Part shown: positions 6,527 through 12,518 of the stretch, piece by piece
Layout: every line of letters begins with the position of its first letter
Numbering within the stretch: the stretch's first letter is position 1
Source of the DNA: an uncultured Bacilli bacterium
Lineage (GTDB): Bacteria; Bacillota_I; Bacilli_A; RF39; UBA660
DNA length: 13,247 nucleotides
Reading direction: 5' to 3'
Assembly: GCA_934098455.1 (NCBI GenBank)
Contig: CAKOOU010000029.1
Location: 1 to 13,247 of the forward strand
Notes under the pieces: generated by a model
Told to the model about the DNA's origin: nothing
Databases searched by the model: none
What the model saw: only the letters and a program-made list of their open reading frames with translations
Position numbers and translations under genes: made by a program

Positions 6527-7801
6527 ATGTTCGTAGATGAGATTACTTTAAAAGTTGAAGCAGGAAAAGGTGGAGATGGTTGTACATCTTTTAGACGTGA
6601 AAAATTTATTGAAATGGGCGGTCCAAATGGTGGTAATGGTGGACATGGTGCTAATATTGTTTTTATGACTGATCCTGGGTTAAAAACTTTGATAGATTTA
6701 AAAATGATGAAACATATAAAGGGTGATAAGGGTGTTAATGGTAAAGGTAGTGATAGAAATGGAGCTAACAGCGAAGATGTTATTATTAAAGTTCCATTAG
6801 GTACTACTATAACTGATATGGAAACTGGCTTGATTATTGCTGATTTGACTAGTGAAAATGAAAGCGTTGTTGTTGCACGTGGTGGACGTGGTGGACGTGG
6901 AAATCATGCATTTGCAACACATGAAGTACCAGCTCCAAAAATGAGCGAATTAGGTGAACCAGGAGAGAAAAAAATAATAAAATGTGAATTAAAAATGATT
7001 GCAGATGTTGGACTAGTTGGAATGCCAAGTGTTGGAAAAAGTACAATTCTTAGTATGATAAGTTCTTGTAAACCTAAAATAGGCGCATATCATTTTACTA
7101 CATTAAGTCCAAATTTAGGTGTAGTAAATTTAAAAAATGGTAAAAGTTTTGTTATGGCTGATTTACCAGGATTAATCGAAGGTGCAAGTAATGGTATTGG
7201 ACTTGGAGATAAATTTTTAAGACATGCAATGCGTACAAAAGTAATTGCACATGTAATAGATATGGGTTCATTTGAAGGAAGAGACCCAATAGTTGATTAT
7301 GAAAATATATATAATGAACTTAAAAATTTTGATGAAAGACTTATAAATAAACCTAGTATAATTATTGCAAATAAAATGGATTTACCACAGGCAAAAGTAA
7401 ACTTAGAAAAATTTAGAAAAAAATATCCAGATAAAGAAATATTTGAAATTTCTGCTATAATGAACGAAGGATTTGATACTTTAATATTAAGACTATCTGA
7501 TATAGTAGAAAATACAGAAACAGTTAAATTATATAAAGATGAAGAGTATGCATCTCATGTACTTTATAAATTCAACAATGAATTACCTTATACAATTACT
7601 CGAGAGGGTGATTTATGGATATTAAAAGGTAAAGAAATAGAAAAATTATTTAGTATGACTAGATTTACAGAAGATGAAAGTATAGCTCGTTTTGCTAGAA
7701 AATTAAAAGGTATGGGTATTGAGGATGAATTAGAACGTATGGGTGCGAAACGTGGAGATGAAGTTAAAATAAATGATTATATATTTGAATTTAAAAATTA
7801 G
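6527..7801 (+). CDS. obgE: GTPase Obg/CgtA
   Basis: The 424-residue product has all three Obg parts. Residues 1-158 are the glycine-rich Obg fold (GKGGDGC, GGPNGGNGGHG, RGGRGG). The central G domain has the P-loop GMPSVGKST (165-173; the usual Asn is Ser), switch II DLPG (212-215), the guanine motif NKMD (282-285) and the SAI loop (309-311). The C-terminal OCT domain runs from about 345 to 424. Obg GTPases are essential, act in 50S assembly and the stringent response, and in Bacillus take part in sporulation initiation and the sigma-B stress pathway. AAAGGA (6513-6518) precedes the ATG by eight bases. In many Firmicutes obg follows rpmA or spo0B; here it follows the Smr gene. Confidence 0.98.
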   Translation: MFVDEITLKVEAGKGGDGCTSFRREKFIEMGGPNGGNGGHGANIVFMTDPGLKTLIDLKMMKHIKGDKGVNGKGSDRNGANSEDVIIKVPLGTTITDMETGLIIADLTSENESVVVARGGRGGRGNHAFATHEVPAPKMSELGEPGEKKIIKCELKMIADVGLVGMPSVGKSTILSMISSCKPKIGAYHFTTLSPNLGVVNLKNGKSFVMADLPGLIEGASNGIGLGDKFLRHAMRTKVIAHVIDMGSFEGRDPIVDYENIYNELKNFDERLINKPSIIIANKMDLPQAKVNLEKFRKKYPDKEIFEISAIMNEGFDTLILRLSDIVENTETVKLYKDEEYASHVLYKFNNELPYTITREGDLWILKGKEIEKLFSMTRFTEDESIARFARKLKGMGIEDELERMGAKRGDEVKINDYIFEFKN

Positions 7802-7823
7802 ATAGGTGATTCTATCTTTTTTA
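7800..7823 (+). terminator. Terminator after obgE
   Basis: AGATAG (7800-7805), beginning in the TAG stop, pairs with CTATCT (7812-7817) around GTGATT and is followed by T residues. Confidence 0.7.
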
Positions 7824-7884
7824 TTTTACCCCTAATTTTGGAAGTAAAACTAATTTAATTAAATTAAATTGTCAATTTAACTAA

Positions 7885-7916
7885 CAATAAAAAAGAGTAG
7901 TTTTGATTTCTACTCC
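7885..7916 (-). terminator. Terminator of the split coat gene
   Basis: On the minus strand GAGTAG (complement of 7910-7915) pairs with CTACTC (complement of 7895-7900) around a 9-nt loop and is followed by TTTTTTATTG. It lies just after the coat-gene stop at 7921, so the transcription stop of the coat gene is intact. Confidence 0.75.
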
Positions 7917-7920
7917 TTTA

Positions 7921-8235
7921 TTATACACAGTCTACATAAGTATCGCTTAGACACTTAACAGCACAGCAGCATGATAAGTCCATTGTAAAGAAACTATTAG
8001 TTGCTATATATGGTATAGAATTACAGCAGCTTTCTTGTGGATTTCTAGCTAATACTCTAAATGTACAACAATTTCCATCTAATTTTTCTACTCTAAATAC
8101 ATTTGAACAATCTTCACAGCAAGCACTTACTTGTGTATTTGAACATACATTAGTACTATCTTTCTCTATTGGCATACTCCAAGGAGTTCCATTACCACAA
8201 CAAGTATATAACATTACTGGGTATATGTAGAACAT
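7921..8235 (-). CDS. CotY/CotZ-type spore-coat protein, C-terminal part of split gene
   Basis: The reading frame encodes 104 residues, of which the last 98 (from VMLYTCCGNGTPWSMP) are coat-derived. It is cysteine-rich with the CotY/CotZ signatures NVFRVEKLDGNCCTFRVL (about 46-63) and SFFTMDLSCCCAVKCL (about 80-95). In Bacillus these proteins form the crust and outer-coat lattice through disulfides and self-assembly. The first six residues (MFYIYP) come from the inserted element plus the GG junction codon, and the ATG at 8235 has no convincing Shine-Dalgarno; upstream in frame there is a stop at 8251-8253. The N-terminal half is at 12545-12697 and joins in frame to give a 149-residue protein, the usual family length. 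As it stands the fragment is probably not translated. Confidence 0.9.
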   Translation of the reverse strand: MFYIYPVMLYTCCGNGTPWSMPIEKDSTNVCSNTQVSACCEDCSNVFRVEKLDGNCCTFRVLARNPQESCCNSIPYIATNSFFTMDLSCCCAVKCLSDTYVDCV

Positions 8236-8243
8236 ACGACATA
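8204..8243 (+). other. attL: left recombination junction of the element
   Basis: The coat-gene half-site (8204-8218, GTATATAACATTACT) is followed by the core GG (8219-8220) and the element half-site ending in TACGACATA (8235-8243), exactly 14 bp from the core. The 9-bp arm is the perfect inverse of TATGTCGTA at 12523-12531, also 14 bp from its GG. The call rests on this symmetry plus in-frame restoration of the coat gene. Confidence 0.85.
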
Positions 8244-8523
8244 ATAAGTGTTATATGTCCAATTAGTACAATTTTAAGTAAAAAATATATGGCTTATTTT
8301 AGATTAGAATTATTAGAAATTAAATAGTAACAATTACGTGTTTTATTATTATATATTATAGTCTAAAGTTGCTAATTAAAGATTTACTTAATAAAAAAAG
8401 ATTGAAATGGTAAAATAAAAAACAGAATAATTTATATTAATAAATATATTAAATCAAAAAAATAAAAGAAAAATTCAAGTATAAAAAATTATATGTAATT
8501 TATAAAAAAATAAATGTACCCTA
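8244..8523. other. Non-coding left arm of the element
   Basis: This very AT-rich stretch of 280 bases shows no credible coding frame. The longest ATG frame noticed is 12 codons at 8289, without an RBS. It contains scattered A and T runs but no clear hairpin terminator. I see no other function beyond spacing attL from the regulator's promoter. Confidence 0.6.
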
Positions 8524-8552
8524 TTGACTACGTAAAATATATTTTATAAAAT
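8524..8552 (+). promoter_or_regulatory. Promoter and possible operator of the XRE/RhuM-Fic operon
   Basis: TTGACT (8524-8529), a 17-bp spacer and TAAAAT (8547-8552). A perfect 12-bp palindrome AAAATATATTTT (8534-8545) fills most of the spacer, where an XRE repressor would block RNA polymerase. Palindrome and promoter are seen; autorepression is inferred from HigA/XRE-type operons. AT-richness makes a chance palindrome possible. Confidence 0.5.
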
Positions 8553-8569
8553 AATTATGAGGTATAAAT

Positions 8570-8809
8570 ATGCAAAAAATAAAAGAAGAAATAGAAGTAT
8601 CAGAATTAGAGTATAATTTAATTTGTGATTTTATTAAATTAAGAAATGAACTAGGATTAACTCAAAAACAGATGGCTGAAGAAGCAAAAGTTGTAAGAGA
8701 AATGATATCTGTAATAGAAAATAGAACTAAACATCCACAAATTAATACTTTAATAAAAATATTAAAACCATTTGGTTATACATTATCTATAACTAAAATA
8801 AAAAAATAA
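8570..8809 (+). CDS. XRE-family helix-turn-helix regulator (antitoxin-like)
   Basis: The 79-residue protein has a short acidic N-terminus and one Cro/C1-type HTH domain (about 20-76): KLRNELGLTQKQMAEEAKVVREMISVIENRTKHPQINTLIKIL, followed by the short strand GYTLSI typical of small HigA-like or antitoxin regulators. The recognition helix lies around VVREMISVIE. GAGG (8559-8562) precedes the ATG by seven bases. It lies 29 bases upstream of the RhuM-Fic gene in the same direction behind one promoter, so an operon with this protein as repressor and possibly antitoxin is inferred. It could instead be only a transcriptional regulator of the element. Confidence 0.85.
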   Translation: MQKIKEEIEVSELEYNLICDFIKLRNELGLTQKQMAEEAKVVREMISVIENRTKHPQINTLIKILKPFGYTLSITKIKK

Positions 8810-8838
8810 TACTAATAAAAAGATAAGGAGAAAAAATT

Positions 8839-9807
8839 ATGAAAAATGAAATTATATTATTTGAAAATCAAGACATAAAGTTAGAAGTAAATATGAAAGA
8901 TGAAACAGTTTGGCTATCATTAGAACAAATGACAAAACTTTTTGGTAGGGATAGAACAGTCATCACTAGGCATGTTAATAACATCTTCAAAGATGAAGAA
9001 TTAGATAAAAGTGAGGTATGTGCAAAATTTGCACATACCACTCAACATGGTGCGTTGTCTGATAAAACACAGACTAGAGAAATAGAATACTACAATTTAG
9101 ATATGATAATTAGTGTTGGCTATAGAGTTAAAAGTAAAAATGGTATTACATTTAGAAAATGGGCTACAGGTGTTTTGAAAGATTATATGATTAAAGGTTA
9201 TGCAATTAATCAAAAAAGATTAGAATATCTTGAAAAAACAGTTAAATTAATAGATATTGCAGGAAGAATAGAGACAGAATTAAAAGGAACAGAAGCAAAA
9301 GAAATAATTAATGTAATAAATAATTATAGAAATGCATTAGATTTGCTAGATGATTATGACCATAAAACATTAACAAGACCAAATGGAATTAAAGACGATA
9401 AAAAAATATCTTATGAAGATTGTATGAATGTTATAAGCAAATTGAGGTTTAATAATGACAGTGATTTATTTGCTTTAGAAAGAAATCAAGGTTTAAAAGC
9501 CATAATAGGAAACATATACCAATCATTTGACGGAAAAGACTTATATCCTACAGTAGAAGAAAAAGCATCTAATTTTTTATATTTAATTACCAAAAATCAT
9601 ACTTTTATTGATGGTAATAAAAGAATTGCAGCAACATTATTTATATATTTTTTAGAATTTTATAACATATTATATGTTGATAATAAACAAATTATCGATA
9701 ATAATACATTAGTCGCAATTACTTTATTAATAGCAGAATCAAATCCAAAAGAAAAAGATATACTAATTGATTTAATAATGAATTTTTTAAAAAAAGATGT
9801 GATTTAA
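8839..9807 (+). CDS. RhuM-domain / Doc-Fic fusion protein
   Basis: The 322-residue protein joins two known modules. Residues about 1-130 match the RhuM ('virulence RhuM') N-terminus: WLSLEQMTKLFGRDRTVITRHVNNIF, a DNA-binding-like fold, then CAKFAHTT, YYNLDMIISVGYRVKSKNG and FRKWATGVLKDYMIKGY. Residues about 190-300 are a Fic/Doc domain with the active loop HTFIDGNKR (H254, D258, N260, K261, R262). As in Doc, the Gly of Fic AMP-transferases is Lys and the second Arg of HxFx[DE]GN[GK]RxxR is missing, which hints at a Doc-like phosphotransfer toxin; target unknown. No inhibitory [ST]xxxE[GN] motif was found, so restraint would have to come from a partner, most simply the XRE protein upstream. 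AAGGAG (8825-8830) is eight bases before the ATG. A 25-bp palindrome lies inside the gene at 9015-9039. Confidence 0.85.
   Translation: MKNEIILFENQDIKLEVNMKDETVWLSLEQMTKLFGRDRTVITRHVNNIFKDEELDKSEVCAKFAHTTQHGALSDKTQTREIEYYNLDMIISVGYRVKSKNGITFRKWATGVLKDYMIKGYAINQKRLEYLEKTVKLIDIAGRIETELKGTEAKEIINVINNYRNALDLLDDYDHKTLTRPNGIKDDKKISYEDCMNVISKLRFNNDSDLFALERNQGLKAIIGNIYQSFDGKDLYPTVEEKASNFLYLITKNHTFIDGNKRIAATLFIYFLEFYNILYVDNKQIIDNNTLVAITLLIAESNPKEKDILIDLIMNFLKKDVI
9015..9039. repeat. 25-bp palindrome inside the RhuM-Fic gene
   Basis: GGTATGTGCAAA (9015-9026) is perfectly inverted as TTTGCACATACC (9028-9039) around a single A. It encodes the VCAKFAHT segment, a recurrent RhuM motif, so protein conservation explains part of the symmetry but not the outer bases. 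Confidence 0.8.
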
Positions 9808-9967
9808 TGAAAGAGAAGTACTTGATAATCCTGGGAAAGTATCTCATAAAGTTGCAGAAAGTTTCGCACTTTCTGAATTTGAGAAGTATAGAACTGTTCA
9901 AAACATTACTTTTAAATCTGATTTTGATAAATTTATGATTGAAGTAAAAAATGAAGAAATTAATTAA
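9806..9967 (+). pseudogene. Orphan C-terminal tail of a second RhuM gene
   Basis: Overlapping the stop codon of the RhuM-Fic gene in another frame, codons from 9806 read NEREVLDNPGKVSHKVAESF, then ALSEFEKYRTVQ and end SDFDKFMIEVKNEEIN at TAA 9965-9967. This resembles the C-terminus of full-length RhuM proteins (the 'DREILDN.G.ISH..A...A..EY.KF' tail). There is no start or RBS and the frame is closed just upstream (TGA 9800-9802), so it is a remnant. It implies that a canonical RhuM gene once lay here and that the Doc/Fic module replaced its middle part. Confidence 0.65.
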
Positions 9968-10217
9968 CTTTAATATTTTAATTATAAATTTTTCATTAAG
10001 TAATGTCAAAAAAGAGAAAAAAGTACGCTGTATCGTACAAAATCTAATATTATATGAGGAGATTATACTAATATGATTATCAAGTACAAAATACATTATG
10101 GATACTTGATTATATGTAGATAAACTAATTGAAAAATATGGAAAAAATATTTTTTTGCTACCATTTTATATAAAATTAATTAAGATATTATGAGAATAAA
10201 TTGAGAACGAAATGTAC
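9968..10217. other. Non-coding stretch with small inverted repeats
   Basis: No supported gene. GTACG-ctgtat-CGTAC (10023-10038) and ATCAAGTA (10079-10086) with TACTTGAT (10103-10110) are perfect small inverted repeats. GAGGAG (10056-10061) precedes an ATG at 10073 that opens a frame of only 16 codons ending in TAA, spanning the second repeat. This looks like decayed coding sequence or an operator region. Confidence 0.5.
10079..10110. repeat. 8-bp inverted repeat, candidate operator
   Basis: ATCAAGTA and TACTTGAT are perfectly inverted with a 16-base interval, giving a centre-to-centre spacing of about 24 bases. It could be an operator or a weak hairpin; no regulator is assigned. Confidence 0.45.
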
Positions 10218-10245
10218 TTGAAATGGATTTTTACTATGCTATAAT
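10218..10245 (+). promoter_or_regulatory. Sigma-A-type promoter of a mini-transcript
   Basis: TTGAAA (10218-10223), a 16-bp spacer and perfect TATAAT (10240-10245). It would start a transcript near 10252 that meets a terminator within about 45 bases. Confidence 0.6.
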
Positions 10246-10277
10246 ATGGTAAAATTGAAATAATTATAAATAATATG

Positions 10278-10299
10278 TCTTGGAAACAAGATTTTTTTT
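10278..10299 (+). terminator. Short terminator or attenuator with GAAA tetraloop
   Basis: TCTTG (10278-10282) and CAAGA (10287-10291) enclose GAAA, a stable GNRA tetraloop, and are followed by eight T residues. No gene ends here, so it acts on the short leader from the promoter at 10218 and may attenuate the small ORFs downstream. Confidence 0.7.
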
Positions 10300-10349
10300 A
10301 TGCAATAAATTATTTGATTTCATATGATTAGTTAGGAGAATGTTTATTT

Positions 10350-10391
10350 GTGTATAAGATTAATAATATAGAAGAGATAAATATTGTTTAA
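10350..10391 (+). CDS. Very small ORF or broken 5' end of the next ORF
   Basis: GTG at 10350 follows AGGAG (10334-10338) by 11 bases and opens a 13-codon frame (MYKINNIEEINIV). A shift of one frame near 10383 would continue it into the frame ending at 10455 (ILFNQKNIKVKEDHIILNEK), giving one small protein of about 35 residues. The composition resembles coding sequence, so a frameshifted small gene is possible. Not recognised. Confidence 0.25.
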   Translation: MYKINNIEEINIV

Positions 10392-10455
10392 TCAAAAAAA
10401 TATAAAAGTAAAGGAAGATCATATAATATTAAATGAAAAGGAAGATTTAAAGTGA
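10384..10455 (+). CDS. Small ORF coupled to the 44-residue ORF
   Basis: A TTG-initiated frame of 23 codons (LFNQKNIKVKEDHIILNEKE...) ends in TGA at 10453-10455, overlapping the GTG start of the next ORF as GTGA, a layout typical of translational coupling. There is no strong RBS at the TTG, so it may be the 3' part of the frame opened at 10350. Function unknown. Confidence 0.3.
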   Translation: MFNQKNIKVKEDHIILNEKEDLK

Positions 10456-10586
10456 ATAAAAATAAAGTAGATAATAATTATGTGATTGAATATTTTTTTG
10501 ATGAAAATGGTATAGATTACGAGGAATATATTGAAATGAAGTGTACTGAGATTATTAGAAATTTTGAAAGAAAAAAACAAGATTAA
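10452..10586 (+). CDS. Small acidic protein, candidate recombination directionality factor
   Basis: GTG at 10452 follows AAAAGGAAG (10437-10445) at normal spacing and encodes 44 residues (MNKNKVDNNYVIEYFFDENG, then IDYEEYIEMKCTEIIRNFERKKQD). It has a short strand-turn and a probable amphipathic helix. I do not recognise it. Large serine recombinases need a small, element-encoded partner to excise (SprB in SPbeta has 58 residues), and those partners share no common motif. A small, well-initiated gene upstream of the recombinase is the natural candidate, but this is only inference from size and position. Confidence 0.5.
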   Translation: MNKNKVDNNYVIEYFFDENGIDYEEYIEMKCTEIIRNFERKKQD

Positions 10587-10622
10587 TATTTTAAAATATA
10601 TGGAAAAATGTGTAAAATTAAT

Positions 10623-10715
10623 ATGAAAGAAAAAAATATGAGGTTTAATGGTAAATTTTATACGTTCTCGTATTTTATGACATTTTTACTTAAGAGATAT
10701 TTAAGAGATAAATAA
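10623..10715 (+). CDS. Very small basic ORF
   Basis: ATG at 10623 opens 30 codons (MKEKNMRFNGKFYTFSYFMT, then FLLKRYLRDK), a basic and partly hydrophobic peptide. No good Shine-Dalgarno is seen and the terminator begins at its stop. It may be a chance frame; it is listed because it ends exactly at a terminator. Confidence 0.25.
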   Translation: MKEKNMRFNGKFYTFSYFMTFLLKRYLRDK

Positions 10716-10742
10716 AAAAATAGAAGAAATTCTATTTTTTGT
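10713..10742 (+). terminator. Terminator before the recombinase gene
   Basis: AAAAAATAGAA and TTCTATTTTTT pair perfectly around GAA-like loop bases, giving a stem followed by its own T run at about 10734-10740. It separates the small ORFs from the recombinase transcript. The AT-only stem lowers certainty. Confidence 0.6.
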
Positions 10743-10854
10743 TTGAGTTAATTTCATTATAGTGAGAATAAAATTCTATAATTTAATATAAAAATTACTC
10801 ATATTATTTATTATAGAAATAATAATATTTTTAATAATAGTTGGGGGTTATGAT

Positions 10855-10884
10855 TTGACAATAAGTTATAATATGATATACAAT
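10855..10884 (+). promoter_or_regulatory. Promoter of the serine recombinase
   Basis: Perfect TTGACA (10855-10860), an 18-bp spacer and TACAAT (10879-10884), 50 bases before the GTG start. This suggests ordinary sigma-A transcription of the recombinase, independent of the small ORFs. Confidence 0.55.
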
Positions 10885-10934
10885 TTGTTAGTACTAATAG
10901 ACATAACACATATTTTAAAGGAGGAGTTATTAAA

Positions 10935-12518
10935 GTGAGTTATGTTTATAAATGTGCTAGTTATTCGCGTCTTTCTAGAGAAGACGATAGAATTGATGAA
11001 AGTTCAAGTATAATAACACAAAAGCAAATAATTAATTCTTTTGCTAAATTTAATAATTTTAACATCGTAGAAGAATATACTGATGATGGTTATTCTGGAG
11101 GTAATTTTGATAGACCTGGTTTTAAAAAAATGATAATGGATATTGAAGCAGGCAAAATAAATTGTGTAATTACAAAAGATTTATCGAGATTAGGGCGTGA
11201 AATATATAAAACTGGAGAATATATAGAAGAATATTTTTTAGAACGAGGAGTAAGATATATAGCAATTAATGATGGTTTTGATTCTAATATAGGTGACGCT
11301 ATGTTAGGAATAAGATTAGGCGTTAATGATTTATATTTAAGAGATGTGTCGAGAAAAGTATCTTCCGCTATGAAAATAAAACAAGAAAAGGGAGATTATA
11401 TAGGTAGTTTTGCATGTTTCGGATATAAGAAAGATACATTTAATAAAAATCATATTATTCCGGATGAAAAATCAAAAGAAATAGTAAAAGAGATATTTAA
11501 TATGTATGATAAAGGTTATACATTATGTGAAATAGCAGATTATTTATCAAACAAAAAAATTCCTATACCTCTTATTTATAGAAATACTACAAGTAATGCT
11601 AAAAAAATATCTGATAATAATGGATATGGTTTTTGGAAACATCAAACTATAGTATATATACTAACTAATCCAATTTATATTGGAAACATGAGACAACATG
11701 TAAATAAAAAATTAAGTTATCGTTCAAAAAAATTAGTGAAAGTACCTAAATCTGAACAAATTGTAGTTCCAAATACTCATGAAGCAATAATAGAAAAGGA
11801 ATTATTTGATAGAGTACAATTAAAGCTAAATAGAACACAAATAAGGCGTAATAGAAATAATTCTTTTGAATATTTATTTAAGGGACTATTAAGATGTAAA
11901 GAATGTGGTAAGACAATTTCTATAAGAGTACAGAAAAACAAATATACTACTACATTATTTACAAGATGTAATAGTTATTCTCAAAGAAAACAATTTAGAA
12001 GTTGTACTCCACATTATGTTAATTATTCTATATTAGAAAAAGATGTATTAAAAATAATAAAGAAAATAGGTTCGTATTTTTTAAATAAATATGATGAAGA
12101 AAAAATCGAATTAAAATGTAAGGCTTTAATAAATGATAGCGAAAAAGAATATAGAGATAAATTGAATGAAGTTGAACTTGATATCAAAAAAAATGTTGAA
12201 GCTATTACCAATCTATATCAAGACAAATTAGATGGTGTAGTAGGTGTAGAGACATATAAAACATTATCAATTAAATATGAAAACAGAATTTGTGAATTAA
12301 ATAAAGAAAAAGAAGAACTTTTAATAAAACTAGATACATTAGATAAAAAAATAGATACAAAAAAATATGAAGAGTGTAAGAAAATAATAGAAGAATTTTT
12401 AAGTTTAAAAAAACCTAGTAATGAAACTATAAGAGAAATAATAGATAGAATAGAAATTTCTGAAGATAAGAAAGTACAAGTTTATTTTAGATTAAAACCA
12501 CTAGAAATTAAGTGGTAA
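10935..12518 (+). CDS. Large serine recombinase (site-specific integrase/excisionase)
   Basis: The 527-residue protein has the full large-serine-recombinase plan. The catalytic resolvase domain (about 1-150) carries YSRLS with the nucleophile S14, DDGYSGGNFDRPGF (50-63) and KDLSRLGRE (81-89) with R85 and R88. A recombinase domain (about 155-300) is followed by a zinc ribbon with C321-x2-C324 and C345/C357, then a long coiled-coil segment (about 370-500) that controls synapsis and direction. The enzyme forms a tetramer, cuts both att sites at a 2-bp core and rotates the strands. AAAGGAGG (10917-10924) precedes a GTG start. It ends four bases before the attR arm, the usual place for an integrase. 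The sequence is closest in style to TndX/TnpX-like recombinases of Clostridia and Bacilli. All key residues are intact, so activity is expected. Confidence 0.96.
   Translation: MSYVYKCASYSRLSREDDRIDESSSIITQKQIINSFAKFNNFNIVEEYTDDGYSGGNFDRPGFKKMIMDIEAGKINCVITKDLSRLGREIYKTGEYIEEYFLERGVRYIAINDGFDSNIGDAMLGIRLGVNDLYLRDVSRKVSSAMKIKQEKGDYIGSFACFGYKKDTFNKNHIIPDEKSKEIVKEIFNMYDKGYTLCEIADYLSNKKIPIPLIYRNTTSNAKKISDNNGYGFWKHQTIVYILTNPIYIGNMRQHVNKKLSYRSKKLVKVPKSEQIVVPNTHEAIIEKELFDRVQLKLNRTQIRRNRNNSFEYLFKGLLRCKECGKTISIRVQKNKYTTTLFTRCNSYSQRKQFRSCTPHYVNYSILEKDVLKIIKKIGSYFLNKYDEEKIELKCKALINDSEKEYRDKLNEVELDIKKNVEAITNLYQDKLDGVVGVETYKTLSIKYENRICELNKEKEELLIKLDTLDKKIDTKKYEECKKIIEEFLSLKKPSNETIREIIDRIEISEDKKVQVYFRLKPLEIKW

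Noticed and set aside
9719..10096. Reverse-strand 125-codon frame
   Set aside because: Antisense to the Fic gene and the RhuM remnant; Phe/Leu/Ile-rich composition is typical of AT-rich shadow frames.
10073..10123. 16-codon ORF behind GAGGAG
   Set aside because: Too short, no recognisable content, and it spans an inverted repeat better read as a site.
10420..10428. CATATAATA as a sigma-K -10 in front of the 44-residue ORF
   Set aside because: No AC 16-17 bases upstream, and the sequence is equally a TATAAT-like match in AT-rich DNA.
10902..10917. CATAACACA and CATATTTTA as mother-cell sigma promoters of the recombinase
   Set aside because: They overlap or nearly touch the AAAGGAGG ribosome binding site, so transcripts would start after or at the RBS; AC spacing is also wrong.
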